Below, piece after piece: positions 34,898 to 43,412 of a stretch of DNA of 64,000 nt. Position 1 is the first letter of the stretch. Every line of letters starts with the position of its first letter. The stretch comes from an uncultured Flammeovirgaceae bacterium (GTDB lineage: Bacteria; Bacteroidota; Bacteroidia; Cytophagales; Cyclobacteriaceae), in NCBI GenBank assembly GCA_937883755.1, contig CAKZYA010000058.1, forward strand, positions 186,001 through 250,000. The letters run 5' to 3'. The translations under genes and the position numbers were made by a program. The notes under the pieces were generated by a model. It ran no database searches and had not been told where the DNA came from. It saw only the letters and a program-made list of their open reading frames with translations.

Positions 34898-35076
34898 TCG
34901 GTACTTAATGAAAAAATGAGATTGAGCAGAAGTCCACAGAGCTCTTAAATAAAGCTAATGGATTTCATATGTTTCTGAGCCTTGATCGGGAGGCTAGGCA
35001 ACGGAATTTTCGTGTTGAGCAAATCTATCGGTGCAGAGATTATGAATGAGGAACTCTTGACGTACCAAGAGCGCAC
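34898..35076. other. Intergenic, with a 45-codon open stretch
   Basis: No clear gene. An open frame (34912-35049, plus) ends in a charged helix-like segment with REARQRNFRVEQIYR and lacks an early start codon. It may be the tail of a lost gene, but no family was recognised. Confidence 0.3.
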
Positions 35077-35847
35077 TCAGATTGATTGGGTCAGTAAGCT
35101 GAGTAATTGTTCTTTACGGCTGCGGGCTACACTCACTTGAGACTGATCGCTCATGACTACGGCTCCGCCATCGCCTCTCAGGTACTTACGAACATGTCGA
35201 AGGTTAACCAAATGAGAGTGGTGTACCCGAAAGAAGGAGTAGGCTTTGAGCATTTCCTCTACTTCTTTGAGCGTGCGCGAAATGGTTATTTTTCGTTCGT
35301 CTACCAGCAGAATATCCGAATAATTACTGTCCGATTGGCAGCGAATAATGTCTTGGATAGCCACTACCTCTAACCCTTCCTGGGTAGAAAAAGTAATTCG
35401 CTCGTCTTCAAGGTGCTGGCTTTGTAAAAATTGCTTAAGTGCTTGATATTGCTGTTTGTGAATAGGGTTGCGCTCTACTTTTTGTACGGCGGTAATCAGC
35501 TCATCTTTGTCGATAGGTTTAAGCAGGTAGTCGACGGCATTCACCTTGAACGCCTTGACGGCATACTCATCGTAGGCAGTAGTAAAAATGAGTTGAAAAT
35601 CGATGGGGGCTAGTGCTCCTAACATCTCAAAAGCATTCGTATGGGGCATTTCAATATCTACGAAAGCAATGTCTGGCTTTTGTTTACTCAGGGCAGTTAG
35701 TGCTTCTTGAGCAGAGCGATAGCGACCGATTACTTTCACCGAAGGGCAGTAGCGCGTCAGCTGCCACTGAAGGGTTTCCAGGCAGTGCAATTCATCGTCT
35801 ACCAAAATAGCCGTAAGCGGATTGGATTTTATAATGGAGTTGGGCAT
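35077..35847 (-). CDS. LytTR-family response regulator
   Basis: A 256-residue regulator: receiver domain with VDDE and phospho-acceptor D64 in IAFVDIEMP, then a C-terminal LytTR DNA-binding domain (ISRTLKEVEEML, FFRVHHSHLVNL). The ATG at 35847 is preferred to the TTG at 35862, which would overlap the kinase gene. It lies 4 bp after the kinase gene and is its likely partner. LytTR proteins bind direct repeats; targets are unknown. Confidence 0.92.
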   Translation of the reverse strand: MPNSIIKSNPLTAILVDDELHCLETLQWQLTRYCPSVKVIGRYRSAQEALTALSKQKPDIAFVDIEMPHTNAFEMLGALAPIDFQLIFTTAYDEYAVKAFKVNAVDYLLKPIDKDELITAVQKVERNPIHKQQYQALKQFLQSQHLEDERITFSTQEGLEVVAIQDIIRCQSDSNYSDILLVDERKITISRTLKEVEEMLKAYSFFRVHHSHLVNLRHVRKYLRGDGGAVVMSDQSQVSVARSRKEQLLSLLTQSI

Positions 35848-35851
35848 AGGC

Positions 35852-37924
35852 TTAGTGGGCAATGGGGATTTCTACTATAACTCGGGTTCCAGCGGCTAAA
35901 TTATCCGTATCGACTAAATCTATCAGTTGAATATCAGCTTTTTGACCCAAAAGCTTAGCTAAAGCCTTAATGCGATCCGCCGCAATTTTGCTGCCCATCG
36001 ATTTCTTTTTTGTGGCCGTTCTGCTTGGTAGCTGTTCTGCGTGACGATGCTCGGCGTGACGACGCCCGGATAGTGGCCTTCCTACTCCGTTATCTTCAAT
36101 CACAACTTTCAGTTTGCTCCCGTTTTCTTGTTTATGTATCGTGACGCTCAAATGACCGTCGTCCTGCGGTTTGTGTAACAGTCCGTGCCAGATCGCATTC
36201 TCGACGTAAGGTTGTAAAATCATAGGGGGGACGCTGACAAATCTTGAATCAATAGAATCATCTACGCTGATCTCGTACGTGAATTTATGCTCAAATCGTA
36301 GACTTTCCATCTCGATGTAGAGGCGCAGGGCAGTTAGCTCGTCTGACAAAGGAATTGTCTGAAGATCAGAGTTTTGTAAAATCATTCTGATTAGGTGAGA
36401 AAACTTGGTGAGATAGTCTGATGCTTTTTCCGTTTGCTTTTTAAGCACAAACCAGTTGATAGAATTCAGACTGTTAAATAAGAAGTGAGGATTCATCTGA
36501 GAGCGCAGAGCAGTCATTTTCAAAGCCGCTGTTCGGCGGGCAAAGTCCTGCTCTACTTTCTTTTCGCGGGCGCGGGTTAGGTAGCCCAGGGTGATGGCGA
36601 ATAATAGCACCTGGCCTAGTATTCCAACTTCTACAAAGTAAGCAGGACCGCCCAGCGCGGCGTACACATTCGTAATAAAGCGGTTCTGCCAGGAAATAGA
36701 AAAAGCGTAGGCGAAGTACAAGATCATCATCACCAAAATGAAGCTATTGGCAGCTACGTAATACTTGATGACTTTCGTGCGATACGTCAGTACCAATTTT
36801 ATATTTAGGATAATAATGCCGATAAACTCTATCAGAGACAGCACGCGAAAAGCATCTGGAAAAACCGCTAGGGCATTAACTAAGCTTCCCGCAGCTTCTA
36901 GGTGACGACTAAGCGTGTATACTCCGAGCCAACTGCCAAAGAATATCAGATTTGCTATGATAAAACTACGTAGGACAGCATCGGCTATTAGGTCTTCGGC
37001 AAATAGGGAAATGATCTTTCGGGAGAATTGAAAAAAGCTGGTATAACTCAGGCCAACTGCTATCAGGAATACATAATCTTGAACGTACACATAACCAGGG
37101 AATATCTGAAGCAGTAGAAATTCTTTATCGAGTAAATAGAGCGTGATGGACGCCAGAAAAATACAGTACCACAGTAGTGGCCGAGAGGGGGAGATAACGT
37201 ACTGTATTAGATGAAAAAAGAAAACAAACCAGAGCGCCCCCTGCACAAACCCCGTGAGCAAAGTATGCTGATGAGCACTTTTCTCAATCGTAGATACTGA
37301 AATGGCTCGGAAGAGCATTTGCGTATTCTTTCCGTAGATATTGGGGCCGTAAGGACTGTGGGTTTTCACGTAGACCGTCGTGGTACTTCGTGGCGGGAAG
37401 CGTAAGCGGAAAGTGTTTACGTAGGTAGACCTCCAGACGCTAGTTACGTCTCGCTCATCCAAGGGTAAGGCATTACCTGCCTGACGGACTTCCACTAACT
37501 TTCCGTCTAGCATAAGGTAAAGCTCAGAGTATTGATGGTAGCCCGTGGTCAGTATCGTTGACTGAGCTTGAGAACTCTCGTTGATAATGTCCGACCGGAA
37601 CCAATGGCAGTAGTGACCTTGATAAGTACTGTAGTTACCAGGAAATGGTACGAAGCGACTTTTGAGAGATAAAACTTGATCCAACGTCATGGTACAGCCT
37701 GTGTCGGTAAGGTAAGTAATAGGTTGTATGACCAAAGAGTTACTTTTTGCCGATACACTGTCAGTAACACTGAGCTTTGTTGCTGGTTTTTGGTGAATAA
37801 GTGCTGATGATTTAGTGTCAGGCGTTGCAGTACTAAGCATCGCAATATCAGGTATCGCTATACCGAACATTGCTGCGCTGCATGCCAAAAGTGACGATAT
37901 GAGCTGGGTCGTAAACCATTTCAT
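35852..37924 (-). CDS. 7TMR-DISM sensor histidine kinase (LytS-like)
   Basis: A 690-residue kinase. A signal peptide precedes a periplasmic DISMED2 sensory domain (about 65-200), seven transmembrane segments (about 222-450), and a His_kinase domain with H480 in QMNPHFLFNSLN. The ATPase domain has ENAIWHGL and EDNGVGRPLSG. Two in-frame 15-bp repeat tracts lie in it: residues 18-37 (pentads AMFGI, AIPDI, AMLST, ATPDT) and a two-unit tract (36039-36068, RHAEH/RHAEQ) in the ATPase lid region. It pairs with the LytTR gene downstream. Confidence 0.92.
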   Translation of the reverse strand: MKWFTTQLISSLLACSAAMFGIAIPDIAMLSTATPDTKSSALIHQKPATKLSVTDSVSAKSNSLVIQPITYLTDTGCTMTLDQVLSLKSRFVPFPGNYSTYQGHYCHWFRSDIINESSQAQSTILTTGYHQYSELYLMLDGKLVEVRQAGNALPLDERDVTSVWRSTYVNTFRLRFPPRSTTTVYVKTHSPYGPNIYGKNTQMLFRAISVSTIEKSAHQHTLLTGFVQGALWFVFFFHLIQYVISPSRPLLWYCIFLASITLYLLDKEFLLLQIFPGYVYVQDYVFLIAVGLSYTSFFQFSRKIISLFAEDLIADAVLRSFIIANLIFFGSWLGVYTLSRHLEAAGSLVNALAVFPDAFRVLSLIEFIGIIILNIKLVLTYRTKVIKYYVAANSFILVMMILYFAYAFSISWQNRFITNVYAALGGPAYFVEVGILGQVLLFAITLGYLTRAREKKVEQDFARRTAALKMTALRSQMNPHFLFNSLNSINWFVLKKQTEKASDYLTKFSHLIRMILQNSDLQTIPLSDELTALRLYIEMESLRFEHKFTYEISVDDSIDSRFVSVPPMILQPYVENAIWHGLLHKPQDDGHLSVTIHKQENGSKLKVVIEDNGVGRPLSGRRHAEHRHAEQLPSRTATKKKSMGSKIAADRIKALAKLLGQKADIQLIDLVDTDNLAAGTRVIVEIPIAH

Positions 37925-38257
37925 GTACTAAAGATAGGGGTGAAAGCTTGATTTTACCTACGAATGAGCCGATCCCTTGATCTAGTATCCAAAATGTCAC
38001 TTCTAATGAGTAATTAACGTAAGATATTTTCCCGAGACAGGTTTAGAGCGAATAATTAGCTGGTACGAAAAATTTTTGATGCTCGCAAGTTGCTCATCAG
38101 AATATACCACTGACTCATTCAGCGAATACACTGGCTCTTTTTACAGTCTTTCTTATCCCGCTCGTACGAAAGAACGATGAGCCTACATGCTGATGTAGGA
38201 TAAATTTGTCCGACATTGAGTAAGTACTATCTTTAGTAAGTTATTCAGTCAGTAATT
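37925..38257. other. Divergent promoter region
   Basis: A 333-bp gap between the divergent kinase and Rrf2 genes. The 12-mer CTATCTTTAGTA occurs near both ends, pointing toward each gene: minus strand at 37926-37937, plus strand at 38228-38239. No gene is seen. It probably holds both promoters. Confidence 0.5.
38205..38235 (+). promoter_or_regulatory. Bacteroidota-type promoter of the Rrf2 gene
   Basis: TTTG at 38205-38208 and TATCTTTA at 38228-38235 fit the -33/-7 consensus (TTTG, TAnnTTTG) with a 19-bp spacer and one mismatch. The Rrf2 ATG follows 22 bp later. Confidence 0.45.
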
Positions 38258-38692
38258 ATGTTTTCAAAAGCCTGTGAATACGGCATTCGGGCTACGGTGT
38301 ACGTAGCGCAACAATCTCGGCAAGGTCATCGGGTGAGCTTAAAGCAAATTGCTTATGAAGTTGATTCGCCCGTAGCGTTTACTGCTAAAATCCTGCAACA
38401 ACTGACCAAACACGAAATTATTCGTTCGGTGATGGGGGTGAATGGTGGATTTGAGATGCACGAGGTGCAACGTGGTCAAACAAGGCTTAGTCAAATAGTG
38501 GAAGCGATAGATGGGCCGGATATTTACCGACGCTGTGCGCTCGGGCTACCCGGATGCAATGCGCTAAAACCCTGTCCGGTCCATAATAAGTTTGCCACCA
38601 TTCGGAATGATCTGAAGAATATGTTGGAAAGCACCTGCATATCCGAGCTAGCGGACGGAGTTGATACGGGGCTGGCTTTCTTGAAAAGATAG
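38258..38692 (+). CDS. Rrf2-family transcriptional regulator, cysteine-containing
   Basis: A 144-residue winged-helix Rrf2 protein (CEYGIRATVYVAQ, then SLKQIAYEVDSPVAFTAKILQQL). Three cysteines, C93, C100 and C106, in CALGLPGC and KPCPVH, match the positions of the Fe-S cluster ligands in IscR/NsrR-type members. It may therefore sense iron-sulfur status, NO or redox state (inference). It is divergent from the LytS-like kinase gene. A 9-bp repeat (AGTAATATA, three times) lies just after it at 38700-38726. Confidence 0.85.
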   Translation: MFSKACEYGIRATVYVAQQSRQGHRVSLKQIAYEVDSPVAFTAKILQQLTKHEIIRSVMGVNGGFEMHEVQRGQTRLSQIVEAIDGPDIYRRCALGLPGCNALKPCPVHNKFATIRNDLKNMLESTCISELADGVDTGLAFLKR

Positions 38693-38699
38693 TTAAGAG

Positions 38700-38726
38700 G
38701 AAGTAATATAAGTAATATAAGTAATA
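38700..38726 (+). repeat. 9-bp tandem repeat
   Basis: Three copies of AGTAATATA-type units directly before the ATG of the lipoprotein gene, where the ribosome binding site would be. Copy-number change could alter spacing and expression of that gene. Confidence 0.6.
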
Positions 38727-39673
38727 TGAAGAAGTTAACGGTTTATCTTGTGATAAGCGTGGTGCTCTTGGTAGCTGCGTCTTGTAAAGAGCAGCAGGAG
38801 CCACTGGAAACGAGTGATCCAAACCAGTGCCCGGCGGGTCGCTTCACGACGGAAGCAACTCCAGCCTCCGGTATACGTACTTTTGTAGCCGAACCTCAGG
38901 AGAATGCGATACTGTGCCATTGGTATATTAACGATACCCTAGTAGGAAGCTCAGACAACCGAACATTTGCGTATGACTTTTGGACTGTATTAGACGGAAG
39001 CGTACCGGGGGGAGCGGGTGAATACGAAATTTGTTTGCGAACACTCACTCCGGATTGTCCAGAAGGCACCACACCATTTTGCGAAACAGTAACAGTAGCT
39101 TCACCCAATGTTTGCCCTGAGGTGAGTCTTACGGCACAAAAAAACCAGCCTACTATCTTTACCTTGACTTCCAGCTTAGACGCCAAAGATGCGCTTTATT
39201 ATTGGTATATCGATAGCGTAGCGGTAGATACAACTACGCTGAGCCAGTGGGCGTATGACTTTACCCTCGGTTCCGGAAAACCCACCCAAAGCGGGCCAGG
39301 CAATTACGAAGTCTGTCTGGAAGTAGTTATCCCCGAGTGCCCGGAAGGTACTGAGTTTGCGTGCGAACTTCTAGAAATAGCCGCAGCAGCCAACTGCCCC
39401 TCAGCCAATTTTACTACGGAACAGAATTCCTCCGATCGATTTACATTTACTGCTGATTTTGAAGAACGTGCACTCTATTACTGGTATATCAACGGAATAC
39501 TGGCCGGAGATACCGGAAGTAGCTCCTTTTCCTACGACTTTCTGATTGACCCAGATGCCGCCACAGGAGGAGGTCCTGGTGACTATGATATTTGTTTGAG
39601 AGTAGTCACTCCGGATTGTCACCAAGGCAGCGAGCTCTTTTGCGAGAAAATTACTGTGGAATCAACTAGCTAA
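38726..39673 (+). CDS. Lipoprotein with three repeated cysteine domains
   Basis: A 315-residue lipoprotein (lipobox VAASC, C20). The mature part is three tandem domains of about 95 residues beginning near C35, C130 and C224. Each has a WYI strand, a glycine-rich GxYxICL motif and cysteines in a C...C-x7-C-x7-C pattern (for example C103, C111, C119). No family is recognised; an immunoglobulin/PKD-like surface fold is possible. The gene starts in a 9-bp tandem repeat. Confidence 0.65.
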   Translation: MKKLTVYLVISVVLLVAASCKEQQEPLETSDPNQCPAGRFTTEATPASGIRTFVAEPQENAILCHWYINDTLVGSSDNRTFAYDFWTVLDGSVPGGAGEYEICLRTLTPDCPEGTTPFCETVTVASPNVCPEVSLTAQKNQPTIFTLTSSLDAKDALYYWYIDSVAVDTTTLSQWAYDFTLGSGKPTQSGPGNYEVCLEVVIPECPEGTEFACELLEIAAAANCPSANFTTEQNSSDRFTFTADFEERALYYWYINGILAGDTGSSSFSYDFLIDPDAATGGGPGDYDICLRVVTPDCHQGSELFCEKITVESTS

Positions 39674-39746
39674 CATCATTAACCTTTCCCTTTTAGGAGG
39701 GATATATAGCAAAACACAACCCAATTTTCACCCAAAATCTGCAATC

Positions 39747-40208
39747 ATGAAAACCTTATCATTATTAATCGTACTAACCGCCCTTTTTGCCTGTGATCCG
39801 GAAGATGTTGACCCGAACAATCCTAATAATGCGGTAGATAGAATTGCCGGATCAGCTTTTCATATCTTCACGAGTTCTAGCCCCTGGTCCGAAAATAGCC
39901 ACTCATCCTATCATAAGGTCGACTTTTGCCCAAACGGACACTTCATGCGCTTCTTCGAGACTTCACTAATCGTTGAGGGTGGGCCAACAAATTATAATGG
40001 TGAGCGAGTCACCGGAGTGTATGCCGCCAGTAATGGCCTGACGAGTGGCACCTGGGGTATCACTGAGGTCAACGGTCAGTCTATGCTGATTCTCCAGTTC
40101 GATGAAGGGTATACCTGGGAGTATGAACTGGAAAAAATTCTGGAAGGCGGCTGGAAAGTAGGGAGAACCCGCTTTGCCATGGACTGGGATAAGGGAGTGT
40201 GTCGTTAA
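39747..40208 (+). CDS. Small lipoprotein of unknown function
   Basis: A 153-residue protein with a lipoprotein signal (LTALFAC, C16). The mature part has an aspartate/asparagine-rich linker, then a beta-rich domain with WGITEVNGQSMLILQF and WEYELE resembling lipocalin-like lipoproteins of Bacteroidota. It follows the triplicated lipoprotein gene by 73 bp on the same strand. Function unknown. Confidence 0.65.
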   Translation: MKTLSLLIVLTALFACDPEDVDPNNPNNAVDRIAGSAFHIFTSSSPWSENSHSSYHKVDFCPNGHFMRFFETSLIVEGGPTNYNGERVTGVYAASNGLTSGTWGITEVNGQSMLILQFDEGYTWEYELEKILEGGWKVGRTRFAMDWDKGVCR

Positions 40209-40298
40209 AATAACCGACAGCCTCATTCTTATCTTAAAACCTGCACCCAATCATGCTCTTAGAGTTCAATTGTCCTAATCACTAAGTTTCATTGTATC

Positions 40299-41120
40299 AT
40301 GCAAAAGTTATCAGTGAACCAATGTACCGAGCGGCATACTCAAATTCAAAAAATGACGGACACGCTCGCTCCGTTACAGCATCGGTTGATCAATCATCCG
40401 GTCTACCAAATGATGAAGACCACTGTTGACCTTCACCTATTTATGGAGTTTCAGGTGTATACCGTTTGGAGTTCGCTGGCTTTGACAACCTGCCTTCAAC
40501 AAAAACTGAATCGGTTAGCACCACCAATTATGCCAGATGATGCTTCCGTATTGGTGAATAAGAGGCTGGGCGAAGACGATAAGAGCCCCATTAGGTTGCG
40601 ACCAATGGCGCAGTATTTCAAGCAGTATTATCGTGCTATGCAAGCTGCGGGCACCGATACAGCACCCCTGGATCATTTTCTTTTGTTGACTCAACAAGGG
40701 CGCTCTCCGGTAGAGGCCTTCCATGAAATAGATTTACCTGTGGAAATTAGTCAATTTTTAGAAGTTGTTTCTCGGCTAATCAACCGAGATAAATCTCACG
40801 AAATGGCGGCGATCTTATACTGGGGACACGAAAATCTGATTCCTGATACCCTCATCTCATTGGTTCATGAAGTTAGTGGCCGAGATGCTGACTCTTGGAA
40901 AAGTTTTATGGACTACTTAGCATGTCAAAAAACGGTAAATAAAAATTTCCCGGATCTTTTATTCATCACGGAAAATCTCTGTGGTGATGACACCCAGAAG
41001 TGGCATGACTGCCGCCAGGTGGTAGAGGAAACATTACAGGCTAGATTGATTCTTTGGGATACCGTAGTAGAAGCTATTGAGCTGCGAATCTACCTCAGCG
41101 AGTTCAAGTATTTTATGTAG
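40299..41120 (+). CDS. DUF3050 protein (heme-oxygenase-like fold)
   Basis: A 273-residue soluble helical protein matching DUF3050: LINHPVYQMMKTTVDLHLFMEFQVYTVW near the start, LLLTQQGR mid-protein, and YWGHENLIPD. The family is related to heme-oxygenase-like proteins, some of which are metal-dependent oxidases; activity here is unknown. The conserved histidine and glutamate positions (HLFMEFQV, WGHEN) are kept. Confidence 0.75.
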   Translation: MQKLSVNQCTERHTQIQKMTDTLAPLQHRLINHPVYQMMKTTVDLHLFMEFQVYTVWSSLALTTCLQQKLNRLAPPIMPDDASVLVNKRLGEDDKSPIRLRPMAQYFKQYYRAMQAAGTDTAPLDHFLLLTQQGRSPVEAFHEIDLPVEISQFLEVVSRLINRDKSHEMAAILYWGHENLIPDTLISLVHEVSGRDADSWKSFMDYLACQKTVNKNFPDLLFITENLCGDDTQKWHDCRQVVEETLQARLILWDTVVEAIELRIYLSEFKYFM

Positions 41121-41200
41121 AACAATTATTTATGGTGGCAATCATAAGTACTTAATCTCATAATTGTTTGGGTTGGGACTTGACATGAAACGAAGGTAAA

Positions 41201-42340
41201 ATGGAACGAGCTATCATGATTTTGGGAGGATACGGAGGAGTAGGGAAATCTATATCTCGTAATCTGTTAAAGTACACAAATTGTGCTTTGCTGATAGCAG
41301 GAAGGGATACAAAAAAAGCGAAAGCTTTCGCTGCTGAACTGAAGCAGCAGTTTCCATCTCGGGACATCCAAGCCTGCTATGCCGATGCCAGTGAAAAAGC
41401 TAGTTTAATCACTACTTTTCAGTCTGTCGACCTAGTAATCATTACTGCAACTATTCCTAATTTAATGGAGGATGTTGCGAAAGCGGCATTACAAACCGAC
41501 ACCGATATTATTGATATCCTGGTGAGGGGTGATGTGGTAGGTAAGCTAAGCAAACACCGCGAGGCGATTGTCAGTAGTGGCAGGCGGTTTATTACCCAGG
41601 CTGGTTTTCATCCGGGACTGGCTACTCCTCTTGTTCGCCTAGCTGAGCCATACTTTGATGATTACCAAACGGCTAACGTAGTGATAGCAATGGATGCTAT
41701 TTTTGAGAATCCAACTGCCATCCACGAAATCATGTATGAATTGGTTCACCAAGATGCTCAAATTCTTGAAGATGGAAGGTGGAGAAAAGCTACCTATCAT
41801 GATGCCTTAACTGTACAGTTTTCCAAAAATTTTGGAGCTAAAAAGTGTTTTCCACTACAAATACGGGAGATATACGGGTTGGAGGAAGAATTCGGGCTAC
41901 GCCAAGCGGGAGTATATGCTTCTGGATTCAGCCCGTTTATCGATAATTTCGTTTTTCCGCTGGCTATGCTGATCGGTTTCGTCAGTAAAAGGGCGAGTCA
42001 ACGAATAGCTAGTAAGCTGCTGCACATGAGTACCAAAGATTATCGTAAAAACCGTCCGAAAGTTGAGTTTAGGTTAGACGCAGAAGGTACCAAAAATGGC
42101 AAGAAAAGAACAGTTACGCTAACTGTGGTCTCCGACGATGCATTTAATCTTACCTCCCTCGTTGTTCTGGCTGGACTGAATCAGTACTTCAATGGTGTTT
42201 TGGTTGAGCCGGGTCTTTATCTAATGGGGCAGGTAGTAGACGAAACGAAATTATTCGCTGATTTAAGACGAATAGGGATTCAGGTCGAGGAGGCGACTTC
42301 ACAAGCTGGAGCTGAACTTGTGAAACAGTGGGAAGATTGA
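41201..42340 (+). CDS. Saccharopine dehydrogenase-family oxidoreductase
   Basis: A 379-residue NAD(P)-dependent protein. The Rossmann motif MILGGYGGVGKSISRNL is at the very start, followed by LLIAGRD, DLVIITA and GFHPGLATPLVRLA, as in saccharopine dehydrogenase-like reductases. The C-terminal domain is that of the uncharacterised subgroup, so the substrate cannot be given. It is followed closely by a lipoprotein gene on the same strand. Confidence 0.82.
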   Translation: MERAIMILGGYGGVGKSISRNLLKYTNCALLIAGRDTKKAKAFAAELKQQFPSRDIQACYADASEKASLITTFQSVDLVIITATIPNLMEDVAKAALQTDTDIIDILVRGDVVGKLSKHREAIVSSGRRFITQAGFHPGLATPLVRLAEPYFDDYQTANVVIAMDAIFENPTAIHEIMYELVHQDAQILEDGRWRKATYHDALTVQFSKNFGAKKCFPLQIREIYGLEEEFGLRQAGVYASGFSPFIDNFVFPLAMLIGFVSKRASQRIASKLLHMSTKDYRKNRPKVEFRLDAEGTKNGKKRTVTLTVVSDDAFNLTSLVVLAGLNQYFNGVLVEPGLYLMGQVVDETKLFADLRRIGIQVEEATSQAGAELVKQWED

Positions 42341-42375
42341 TTAAGTGTGAGGACTGGATTCAATAACATGACCGC

Positions 42376-43305
42376 ATGAAAATAAAACTCTTATTTGTAT
42401 TGCTAGTGAGCCTGCTATGCAGTGGGTGCGCTACGTTGCTTAACCGACCAATCACTAATATTGCTCTGCATACCTCAGAGCCAACAGCCATCATTTACCA
42501 ATCGGATACGCTTTACACCGATCACCGTAACCGATGTGCCATCTTGGTTGACCGAAGCCCGGAACCGGTAGTGTTGTCAGTAAAGCAGGATAGCCTTTAT
42601 CAATCCATTAACATCCCTTCTAAGAACGCTCTTGCCTATTACTTGAACATCTTTTATAGTGGAGGATTAGGTATGCTGGTAGACAATGACCGACCCGAAC
42701 GTTACGCCTACCCTCGTCGAATTTACCTCGACCTTGCCAAGACACCGCCGACTTATAATCGGTACGGCAACCCACGCTACGTACGGGTATCCATTCCCTA
42801 CGTTAATCATTTCAGACTCACCCCCGCTAACGAGTCCGATAAAATCAACACGGGCTTTTGGGGAATCAGCTTGGGCTTAGATCAATATCACTCACCACAG
42901 CAATATCTCAACCTTACGGTAGGTGCAGTAACCGATTTTGATGCGCCCATTTTGATGCCCTACGAAAGGGTAGGCGAGGAAGAATCTATGTTTTCGGTTT
43001 ACTTTAACTTAGCGAACAATCATCGGATCAGTCGCTTCCATCTAGGCTACGGACTTTCTTATGCGATCAACACCTGGCAACTACGCTACCATGACCGTTT
43101 TAACGCACCGCCACCTACCCGTGAACCGGTCACCAAAACCAGTCATGCACTGGGTGCGGTAGTGCCCGCTTACGTGCAGCTCGGTGAACAGTTCATGATT
43201 GGAGTCGTGTATCGCCCCACTTTTCTAAGATTCAATACAAACCCAACGCTAGTGTACGAGCACTTAATAAGTTTAGACTTTGTGTGGCGGGTACAGCTCA
43301 ACTAG
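42376..43305 (+). CDS. Lipoprotein of unknown function
   Basis: A 309-residue lipoprotein (LLCSGC lipobox). The N-terminal half is beta-rich, with PRRIYLDL near residue 120. The second half (NTGFWGISLGLDQY, HLGYGLSYAIN, ending in aromatic FVWRVQLN) looks like beta-strands of a small outer-membrane or surface barrel. It is not otherwise recognised. Confidence 0.6.
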   Translation: MKIKLLFVLLVSLLCSGCATLLNRPITNIALHTSEPTAIIYQSDTLYTDHRNRCAILVDRSPEPVVLSVKQDSLYQSINIPSKNALAYYLNIFYSGGLGMLVDNDRPERYAYPRRIYLDLAKTPPTYNRYGNPRYVRVSIPYVNHFRLTPANESDKINTGFWGISLGLDQYHSPQQYLNLTVGAVTDFDAPILMPYERVGEEESMFSVYFNLANNHRISRFHLGYGLSYAINTWQLRYHDRFNAPPPTREPVTKTSHALGAVVPAYVQLGEQFMIGVVYRPTFLRFNTNPTLVYEHLISLDFVWRVQLN

Positions 43306-43412
43306 GCCATTGCGTTTGTGAAAACTAGTGTAAATTTCATCTCCAGCAAGTATTTTCACGTACAACCATTTAGAGGATAAACAGATAAAAGTCTACTAGT
43401 AAGATTTATGAT

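Noticed and set aside
34912-35049. Possible small protein of 45 codons
   Set aside because: It lacks an early start codon and a recognised family, and lies beside a duplication boundary; kept only as an intergenic note.
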